A stretch of DNA of 64,000 nt from Saprospiraceae bacterium. GTDB taxonomy: Bacteria > Bacteroidota > Bacteroidia > Chitinophagales > Saprospiraceae. The position numbers were made by a program, and so were the translations under genes. This document shows, piece by piece, positions 57,677-64,000 of the stretch (positions are counted from its first letter, which is position 1; every line of letters begins with the position of its first letter). Location of the stretch: NCBI GenBank assembly GCA_022448945.1, contig JAKVCV010000011.1, forward strand, positions 1 to 64,000, read 5' to 3'. A model generated the notes under the pieces. That model saw only the letters and a list, made by a program, of their open reading frames with translations. It was not told where the DNA came from and made no database searches.

Positions 57677-59131
57677 TTAACTATTTTTAATCGTATTTCG
57701 TATTTCCTGAAGTGACCAATCCTTTATCATCTTTCCATCCCTGAAAACCTCTTTCATTTCACCTTGCTTTTCTTCTTCCCAACTAACCTGATCATACATT
57801 TTATACTTACCATCTTCTCTAACTATTTTTATCAAACCTTTAGCAGACTTCTTAGTACCATCATCTGTAATCGGGTCTTTAAAAATTTCTCTTCCTTCAT
57901 TATTTACTTCACCATATGTCGCTTTCATAGCAAAACCAAAAGTATCCCTTGTGTTATATTGATACGTAAAAGATCCAATCCCCAAAACTACATTTGTAGA
58001 CGCAAATCCTTTTGCCTTTAATCTTTTGCACATACTTTCAGCTCTCTCAAGTGTAATAGAATCACCATATATCGCACCGATATGTGGGTCAAGCTCCTTA
58101 AAGCCTTTGTTATTAATCGTGCCTCCAAAAGTATCCCATAAACACTCAACCACTCCCTTTTTTTCTGTTTCAGAACTGCCATTGGAATTGCCACAAATAA
58201 TATCAACAGGATCTCCACTATCAGGTCGAATAACCACTTTCCCATCACGAGCCATAATTTCATCTTTCAAAGCTGGGAGATAATCATCAAGCACTTTCCA
58301 CAAATCCCAAGTATCTGATACTATTGAAACTACACCACCAGGATAAACTTCTGTAACCAATCTTTTAAACGTTTCAAGTTCCCCAGAATTAGTTCCCATA
58401 CACATAACAGAATGCTCTGTAGCAGCAACAGAACCACCAACTAATTCGGTATCAGTATTTGCATTATAATACTTTTCCATAAAATCCATACAGGGAATTG
58501 TATCAGAACCGGTAAAACTTAATAGGTGCCCTGCTCCAGACATCAATGCAGCTTCGAGACCTGCCATGCCTCTCATAGAAAAATCATGGCCTTGCCAATC
58601 TACAAATTCCGGAATACTAGAAGTTTCATTTGCATATTTATCTAAAATTTTTCGATATTTTTTTGCGATTGTTGCAGAGTTGCAAGTTAACCAGACTGTT
58701 GTAGAAAGAAGTGTTTCGAAATAATTCGTTAACCAAAAGAACTCCTTTTTAGTATTATACATAGTGAACATTGCACAACGAATAGGAACACAAGCGCCTT
58801 CGGGAATAGCCTTAAATACCATCGGCACATATCCAAGATCATGTAAAGCGGCAATATGATTTGTTCCTACAGAATTTGGACCAAGATAATTATTTATACG
58901 TCGAGCATATTTGTTTACAATTTCATCTTTAGGTTGATTAAAAAAGTTTCGTTGAAAATCATCAATAATATATTTCTTAATAAAATATTGCAACCCAAAA
59001 AACACTACTTCATCTATTCCTTCGATCCTACTTTTTCTTGGAGTCCAATTGGAATAAACTAATGTTGTATTATCAGGATATTGTCTTCTGTGATCAACTT
59101 TGTAACCATCCGTATAGAGTAATGGATTCAT
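57677..59131 (-). CDS. Nicotinamide phosphoribosyltransferase-like enzyme
   Basis: The protein has 484 residues with the NAMPT/NadV layout. Matches to the human active site are TDGYKVDHRRQYP (start), HDFSMRGMAG, GSDT (Asp210), AATEHS (His240) and IRPDSGDP (Arg302, Asp304). In classical enzymes it makes NMN from nicotinamide and PRPP. The neighbouring PRPP-synthetase-like gene 37 bp upstream supplies, or mimics, that donor. A sister activity (nicotinamide ADP-ribosyl transfer, as in phage NARP1) cannot be excluded by eye. It is 24 bp upstream of the hydrolase gene. Confidence 0.88.
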   Translation of the reverse strand: MNPLLYTDGYKVDHRRQYPDNTTLVYSNWTPRKSRIEGIDEVVFFGLQYFIKKYIIDDFQRNFFNQPKDEIVNKYARRINNYLGPNSVGTNHIAALHDLGYVPMVFKAIPEGACVPIRCAMFTMYNTKKEFFWLTNYFETLLSTTVWLTCNSATIAKKYRKILDKYANETSSIPEFVDWQGHDFSMRGMAGLEAALMSGAGHLLSFTGSDTIPCMDFMEKYYNANTDTELVGGSVAATEHSVMCMGTNSGELETFKRLVTEVYPGGVVSIVSDTWDLWKVLDDYLPALKDEIMARDGKVVIRPDSGDPVDIICGNSNGSSETEKKGVVECLWDTFGGTINNKGFKELDPHIGAIYGDSITLERAESMCKRLKAKGFASTNVVLGIGSFTYQYNTRDTFGFAMKATYGEVNNEGREIFKDPITDDGTKKSAKGLIKIVREDGKYKMYDQVSWEEEKQGEMKEVFRDGKMIKDWSLQEIRNTIKNS

Positions 59132-59168
59132 ATTTGTTTTTTTAATTTAAAAAATTGTTGCCTTATAA

Positions 59169-60008
59169 TTATATTAAATCATCTTCTAGTTTGAATTGAA
59201 CTAATTTAGGGTGTGGTTTAAGCGTACTAAAAGAATCTGTTGTAAAAATTTTATCAAAATGCAACATTAAATTATCGACCCCTTTGCTAAAGATGCCATG
59301 ACTTACTGCAAGGAATAATTTTCCTGCATTTTTTCTTTTTAATTCTGTTGCTAGCCCCATAAATGTGCCTCCACCATCACAAATATCGTCTACTATTAAA
59401 CAATCCTTACCTTGAAGATCATCTGAGTAAACTTTGAACCCAGATAACTTCCCTGTTTTTACATCTCTAGATTTAGACCCTTCCACAACTTGTATTCCAC
59501 CCAAGTATGCTGATACTTTATAAATTTTCTTTAGCGCTCCTCCGTCAGGAGAAACAAGTGTTACTTCACCTATCTTTTCTAGTACCTTTTTGATAAAAAG
59601 ATGATTGCTGATAGCTTTACAGTTATCTAATAAAGCAATAGCAACTTCAGAGTGTGCATCATAGATTGAAACCTGATTCACACCTAAAGCATTTATCAAA
59701 TCTGCATAAACTTTAACTGAAAGGGATTCCCCCGGAACCATAATCCGATCTTGTCTAGCTGCAGGAAAATAAGGAATTAATAAATTTATATTTTTGACAC
59801 CCGATCTTCTTAGTGCATCAACAGCTATAAGGATTAAACCAATATCATTAAACGATTTGATCCTATGACTGATATTTACATGCGTTATTGTTTTAAGATC
59901 ATTTATAATTTTGATATGAGGCTCTCCTCCAGAAAAAGTAAAAGTTTCATATTCAATTTCGTTTAATTTACCAAAGGGTGTAAATTTTGGATCTAAATTT
60001 AGGTTCAT
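59169..60008 (-). CDS. PRPP-synthetase-like enzyme, short form
   Basis: The protein has 279 residues; cellular PRPP synthetases are about 310-320. Motifs of the family are present but altered: SGGEPHIKI, PYFPAARQDR, DAHSEV (His119), the catalytic loop lysine/arginine (Lys179, Arg181 in EGSKSRD) and the PRPP loop IVDDICDGGGT (usually DDxxDTGGT or AGT). This matches the short PRPP-synthetase-like proteins paired with NadV in phages and some bacteria. The likely product is PRPP, or possibly ADP-ribose-pyrophosphate if it is an Adps homologue. It is 37 bp upstream of the nicotinamide transferase gene. Confidence 0.88.
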   Translation of the reverse strand: MNLNLDPKFTPFGKLNEIEYETFTFSGGEPHIKIINDLKTITHVNISHRIKSFNDIGLILIAVDALRRSGVKNINLLIPYFPAARQDRIMVPGESLSVKVYADLINALGVNQVSIYDAHSEVAIALLDNCKAISNHLFIKKVLEKIGEVTLVSPDGGALKKIYKVSAYLGGIQVVEGSKSRDVKTGKLSGFKVYSDDLQGKDCLIVDDICDGGGTFMGLATELKRKNAGKLFLAVSHGIFSKGVDNLMLHFDKIFTTDSFSTLKPHPKLVQFKLEDDLI

Positions 60009-60223
60009 TTTGTAGTTTTAATTTAAATATAATCTCAAAGAAAAGAATACTTTGTTTACTTTTTAAACTAAGTATGTATTAAAAAAGTTCAATTTTTGAA
60101 AAAAAATATTCCCTGATATAAAAAATGTATGGATGAAAGAAGGTTTAAGGAAATAAAACTACAATAAAATAACAACTTCTCAAAAAGCAAAAGATACCAT
60201 AAAGTGCTTTAAATAAATTAGAC

Positions 60224-61282
60224 TTATTTTTTATACTTCAAGACCGAGGATCGACCTTTTGTGAACTTACGCTGCCGTTTGGGCTTACCTTTTCTTAATG
60301 CGCGCTGTTGTTCAATTGGGAGTCCAGCAATTTCTTTACAAGGATCAGAACAACAACCATTCATTTTTTTCTTGCACTCAGGGCATTGAATAAACAATAA
60401 ATGGCAAGCTTCATTTTTACAATCAATATGCGTGTCACAGGGAATTCCACATTGATGACAATTCGCAATAACATCTTCTGAAATACGCTCACTCTTACGA
60501 TGATCAAAAACAAAATTCTTACCCATAAATTTATTCTCAAGTCCTTCAGCCTTTACATCTCTTGTATAATTAATAATACCCCCTTCAAGTTGAAAAACAT
60601 TTTTAAATCCTTTATGTTTAAAATAAGCAGAAGCTTTTTCGCATCTAATGCCACCGGTACAATACATCACAAGATTTTTGTCTTCTTTATGGTTCTTAAG
60701 GTCTTCCTCGATAATATCAAGAGATTCTCGAAAAGTATCTACATTAGGCGTTATTGCATTTTTGAAGTGTCCAATTTCACTTTCATAATGATTACGCATA
60801 TCAACTAAAACCGTTTTTTCGTCGTCAATCATTTTATTAAACTCACTAGCTTTAAGGTGAATCCCTTTATCAGTAACATCAAATGTGTCATCATCTAAAC
60901 CATCTGCAACAATTTTATGCCTTACTTTTACTTTTAATTTAAGAAATGATTTATTGGCATGTTCAATCGCAATATTCAAACGAACACCATTGAGAAAGCT
61001 AATTTCATCTAAATGCGCTTTAAAATCTTGGAAGTTATCAGCTGGCACAGAAATTTGAGCATTAATTCCTTCGTTTGCTATATAGGTCCTTCCTAAAACA
61101 TCTAAATTATCCCAATGAATAAATAAATTATCCCGGAATAATTTAGGATTTAGAATATTGTGATACTTGTAAAATGAAATCGTTAGCCGATCTTTACCCG
61201 CTTCATCTATTAACTGTGCGCGTTCTTTAGCACTCATTTTATTGTACAGTTGCATGCTATACCATTTAAAATTTGAGAACAA
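60224..61282 (-). CDS. trhO: tRNA uridine(34) hydroxylase TrhO (rhodanese-related)
   Basis: The protein has 352 residues. An N-terminal ferredoxin-like domain precedes a rhodanese domain (about 145-245) with the active-site Cys in MYCTGGIRCEKA. A C-terminal extension holds a cysteine-rich, zinc-binding-like segment (CHQCGIPCDTH to CCSDPC). This is the YceA/TrhO family, which hydroxylates U34 of tRNAs as part of ho5U/cmo5U formation. Length and layout are normal. A divergent plus-strand gene lies upstream. Confidence 0.92.
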   Translation of the reverse strand: MFSNFKWYSMQLYNKMSAKERAQLIDEAGKDRLTISFYKYHNILNPKLFRDNLFIHWDNLDVLGRTYIANEGINAQISVPADNFQDFKAHLDEISFLNGVRLNIAIEHANKSFLKLKVKVRHKIVADGLDDDTFDVTDKGIHLKASEFNKMIDDEKTVLVDMRNHYESEIGHFKNAITPNVDTFRESLDIIEEDLKNHKEDKNLVMYCTGGIRCEKASAYFKHKGFKNVFQLEGGIINYTRDVKAEGLENKFMGKNFVFDHRKSERISEDVIANCHQCGIPCDTHIDCKNEACHLLFIQCPECKKKMNGCCSDPCKEIAGLPIEQQRALRKGKPKRQRKFTKGRSSVLKYKK

Positions 61283-61323
61283 AACTGATTTTTATATCAG
61301 AGCATATTTCTTTTTGGAAGATA

Positions 61324-61352
61324 CAAAGATCGTTATTTTAAAAATAAATCAA
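61324..61352 (-). promoter_or_regulatory. Promoter for trhO
   Basis: On the minus strand GATCTTTG (61324-61331) differs from TAnnTTTG in its first two bases but keeps the TTTG core. A TTG (61350-61352) lies 18 bp upstream. It is back to back with the promoter at 61403. Confidence 0.3.
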
Positions 61353-61402
61353 GTTTTTTTTAATCTTTTTTTATTTTTTATAGCTTTTATCAAAACAGTT
61401 TA

Positions 61403-61410
61403 TATCTTTG
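61403..61410 (+). promoter_or_regulatory. Promoter -7 element for the WG-repeat gene
   Basis: TATCTTTG fits TAnnTTTG, 59 bp before the start codon at 61469. No TTG is at normal spacing. Confidence 0.45.
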
Positions 61411-61468
61411 CAACCCTTTTTTTTTTAAATCGATCCCCCAAAACATATAAATTAGAATTTTTTATATT

Positions 61469-62029
61469 ATGAAATTGAACGTTTTTGCCACTATTATATT
61501 AACAACAACATTGACTATAAGCCTATTAGGGCAACGTCATCATAAAACCCTAAAATTTAAGTCTGTCATAGAGTTTGATTCTAAACATTACTTTGGTCAA
61601 AACGATAATGGCTCATGGGGGTTCTATTTAGGGAATTCTACTGAAATAATTGATTCAGAATATGACACCTTATACCCTTTACATAAAATTGAATTTAACC
61701 CTAAAACGTTTCTTTCAAAAGAAATTAAAACCAATTTTATATTAGGACGGTCAGGAAAAAAATATTCACTATTCAATCTTAAAGGCCATAAAATAACTAC
61801 TGTTGATGGTATTATGCCTAGATTAATGAAAAACAATATTTTACTTATAAAAAATAATGGCCTCTGGGGATTAATCAACACTTCAGGTGAATATATTTTA
61901 CCTATAGTTGCTCATAACATAGAATGGTATGATGAAATGTTAAGCTTAAAGGTAAAAGATAAAATAGTTTTGTTCGATGCGCATAATGGAGAACTTGTTG
62001 ATCAGCGAAACCTGTATGAAATTCAATAG
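61469..62029 (+). CDS. Secreted WG-repeat-like protein
   Basis: The protein has 186 residues with a signal peptide (about residues 1-21, ending LLG-Q). Two repeats of the WG type are visible: NGSWGFYLGNSTEIIDSEYD and NGLWGLINTSGEYILP. A third degenerate unit (GKKYSLFNLKGHKI) lies between them. WG repeats are beta-rich and of unclear function in Bacteroidota. No catalytic residues were seen. It lies alone between trhO and the ygiQ-like gene. Confidence 0.65.
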   Translation: MKLNVFATIILTTTLTISLLGQRHHKTLKFKSVIEFDSKHYFGQNDNGSWGFYLGNSTEIIDSEYDTLYPLHKIEFNPKTFLSKEIKTNFILGRSGKKYSLFNLKGHKITTVDGIMPRLMKNNILLIKNNGLWGLINTSGEYILPIVAHNIEWYDEMLSLKVKDKIVLFDAHNGELVDQRNLYEIQ

Positions 62030-62041
62030 ATTACGATTCGT

Positions 62042-62072
62042 TTGACCATCTCCCTATTATAACCTATCTTTG
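62042..62072 (+). promoter_or_regulatory. Promoter for the YgiQ-type gene
   Basis: TTG (62042-62044, in TTTGAC) and TATCTTTG (62065-62072, a perfect TAnnTTTG) are 20 bp apart, the best promoter match in the window. The start codon follows 29 bp later. Confidence 0.7.
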
Positions 62073-62101
62073 CAGTGTTACCCATATAGAGTGAAATTAA
62101 C

Positions 62102-64000
62102 ATGCAAGATCAATACAAAATAACAGATTGGCTCCCTACAACAAAAAAGGAAGTAGAACGCCGTGGCTGGGATGAACTCGACGTCATCCTTTTTAGCGGC
62201 GATGCGTACGTTGACCACCCTGCATTTGGAGCAGCTGTTATAGGGCGTATAATGGAAGACATGGGCTTAAAAGTAGCTATTGTTCCTCAACCCAATTGGC
62301 AAGATGATTTACGAGACTTTAAAAAACTAGGTAAACCACGATTGTTTTTTGGCGTCACTTCTGGCTGTATGGACTCAATGGTTAATCACTATACTGCTAA
62401 TCGCAGACGCCGCTCAACAGATGCTTATAGCCCTGATGGGAAAAGTGGATTTCGCCCTGATTATTCAACTACTGTATATACTCAAATACTCAAAAAATTA
62501 TTCCCTGATATACCTGTTATGATTGGAGGAATAGAAGCATCATTACGAAGGGTAACTCATTACGATTATTGGCAAGACGAATTATTTCCTACTATTTTAA
62601 AAAGTTCAGGTGCTGACCTTTTAGTTTATGGAATGGGAGAACAGCCTCTTAGAGATTTGGTTAACTTATTAGAAAGAGGGGTCCCATTTTCTTCTTTAAA
62701 AACTATAGAACAAACAGCCTTTTTAGTGAAGCAAGGGAATATTCCAAAAAACAAAAACTGGAAAGATAAAGTCCTCGCATCTCACGAAGCCTGCCTTAAA
62801 AACAAAAAAACTTTTGCAAGCAATTTTAAATTTATCGAGCAGGAATCAAATAACTTAAATGCTAAACGACTCTTGCAAGATATTGGAAACGAAACTTTGG
62901 TTGTCAATCCTCCCTACAAAACAATGACCGAAAAAGAAATTGATGCCTCTTTTGACCTACCATACACTAGACAACCGCATCCCAAATACAATAAAAGAGG
63001 CCCTATCCCTGCATATGAAATGATAAAATTTTCGGTTAATATGCACCGAGGATGTTTTGGTGGATGCAGCTTCTGTACGATTTCTGCACATCAGGGAAAG
63101 TTTATTGCCAGTCGTTCCAAAAGGTCAATATTAAAGGAAGTTGATCAGATAACTAAAGACAAAGATTTTAAGGGATACATAAGTGATTTAGGAGGGCCCT
63201 CTGGCAATATGTACCGTATGAAGGGGAAAGTACAGTCTATTTGTGATAAATGCATTAGTCCCTCATGCATTTCTCCTTCAATTTGTAGCAACCTAGATAC
63301 TTCTCATGCTGCAATGACCGAAATATATCGCGAGGTAGACAACCATCCGTCTGTTAAGAAAGCTTTTGTAGGCTCTGGAATTCGATATGATTTACTTGTT
63401 CCCGAATTTAATAAAAATGCCGACAAGCAAGATCTTGAAGATTATTCAGAACAATTGATTACCAGGCATGTTTCAGGCAGATTAAAAGTAGCCCCAGAAC
63501 ACACTTCCGACAATGTTCTAAAGATAATGAGAAAACCTTCATTCAAACATTTTCATACTTTCAAAAAGATGTTTGACAAAATCAACAAAAAACACAACCT
63601 GAATCAACAGCTAATTCCGTACTTTATCTCCAGCCACCCTGCATGCGAATTAGAAGACATGGCAAACCTTGCAGCAGAAACTAAAGACATGGGCTTTCAA
63701 CTTGAACAGGTTCAGGACTTCACTCCTACCCCTATGACAGTTGCAACTGTTATATATTATTCGGGTTATCACCCCTATACCTTACTCCCTACGTTCACCC
63801 CTAAGGCTGCTGAAGATAAAAAAAATCAACATCGTTTTTTCTTTTGGTATAAAAAAGAAAATCATCGTTGGATTAAAAATGTCTTAAATAAAAGTAACAG
63901 ACAAGATCTTATAAATAAATTATTATCCTCTGCAACACCTGAAAATAACAAAAAGCCCTATTTGTCTTCTTTAAAGGGGAGAAAGGGCAAATCTTTTAAA
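62102..64000 (+). CDS. YgiQ-family radical SAM protein (3' end missing)
   Basis: An open frame of at least 633 codons runs off the window. The start MQDQYKITDWLPTTKKEVE and the N-terminal domain (LDVILFSGDAYVDHPAFG, VMIGGIEASLRRVTHYDYW) are those of the YgiQ/UPF0313 family. The radical SAM cluster motif CFGGCSFC (CxxxCxxC) lies at about residues 318-325 and would bind a 4Fe-4S cluster and SAM. The substrate is not established. The upstream promoter is strong. The final part is outside the window. Confidence 0.93.
   Translation, partial: MQDQYKITDWLPTTKKEVERRGWDELDVILFSGDAYVDHPAFGAAVIGRIMEDMGLKVAIVPQPNWQDDLRDFKKLGKPRLFFGVTSGCMDSMVNHYTANRRRRSTDAYSPDGKSGFRPDYSTTVYTQILKKLFPDIPVMIGGIEASLRRVTHYDYWQDELFPTILKSSGADLLVYGMGEQPLRDLVNLLERGVPFSSLKTIEQTAFLVKQGNIPKNKNWKDKVLASHEACLKNKKTFASNFKFIEQESNNLNAKRLLQDIGNETLVVNPPYKTMTEKEIDASFDLPYTRQPHPKYNKRGPIPAYEMIKFSVNMHRGCFGGCSFCTISAHQGKFIASRSKRSILKEVDQITKDKDFKGYISDLGGPSGNMYRMKGKVQSICDKCISPSCISPSICSNLDTSHAAMTEIYREVDNHPSVKKAFVGSGIRYDLLVPEFNKNADKQDLEDYSEQLITRHVSGRLKVAPEHTSDNVLKIMRKPSFKHFHTFKKMFDKINKKHNLNQQLIPYFISSHPACELEDMANLAAETKDMGFQLEQVQDFTPTPMTVATVIYYSGYHPYTLLPTFTPKAAEDKKNQHRFFFWYKKENHRWIKNVLNKSNRQDLINKLLSSATPENNKKPYLSSLKGRKGKSFK

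Overview
The window is about 64 kb of low-GC chromosome from a member of the Bacteroidota. The signs are several promoters of the TAnnTTTG type, few Shine-Dalgarno sequences, type IX secretion (T9SS) C-terminal sorting domains on two proteins, a RemB-like gliding protein, DUF3078 and DUF5522 proteins, a zinc-less L36, and the 16S rRNA 5' end. The 16S fragment and the enlarged L4 and L15 proteins suggest a lineage near Saprospiria, but that placement is only an inference. Nothing looks like a prophage, insertion sequence, CRISPR array or tRNA gene.

Layout. (1) 1-165 is the 5' end of a 16S rRNA gene on the minus strand, with its promoter about 340 bp upstream. (2) 650-17400 holds housekeeping and envelope genes: a SPOR protein, alkaline phosphatase, a CBS protein, a PabA/TrpG amidotransferase, CvpA, YqeY, a thioredoxin-fold protein, a probable hflX / PagL-like / DUF3078 / amidohydrolase / remB operon, a Ca/Na exchanger and a flippase. 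(3) 17459-36174 is one continuous minus-strand block joining the str (rpsL, rpsG, fusA; no tuf), S10, spc and alpha operons, and it ends in a strong terminator. Within it, L15 carries a duplicated C-terminal domain, L4 a roughly 60-residue insertion and L17 a heptad-repeat tail. Two internal promoter-like sites and several intercistronic hairpins break the block up. (4) 36417-39207 holds a cyclase-family hydrolase, purK-purE and a DUF5522 protein. (5) 39238-45426 is a MoxR / DUF4350 / DUF4129 / SpoIIM-fusion membrane module with a divergent RDD gene.

(6) 45474-52261 is the most unusual region. It is a plus-strand run of ATP-grasp ligase, NAD-dependent epimerase/reductase, metallo-beta-lactamase-fold hydrolase, CoF/F390-synthetase-like adenylating enzyme, GNAT/FemAB-like acyltransferase and ketoacyl synthase III. 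The last four are joined by overlapping reading frames. It looks like a compact, uncharacterised small-molecule or lipid pathway with a logic partly parallel to the OleA/C/D system. (7) 52258-57652 has a quinone-oxidoreductase-like gene, a zinc-ribbon protein, an LRR/T9SS protein and a beta-lactamase-like/FN3/T9SS protein. (8) 57677-60008 is a PRPP-synthetase-like plus nicotinamide-phosphoribosyltransferase-like pair. It is either an NAD salvage unit or a relative of the phage NARP1 NAD-reconstitution pair. (9) 60224-64000 has trhO, a WG-repeat protein and a ygiQ-type radical SAM gene cut by the window end.

All calls come from reading motifs and context by eye. No database search was run.
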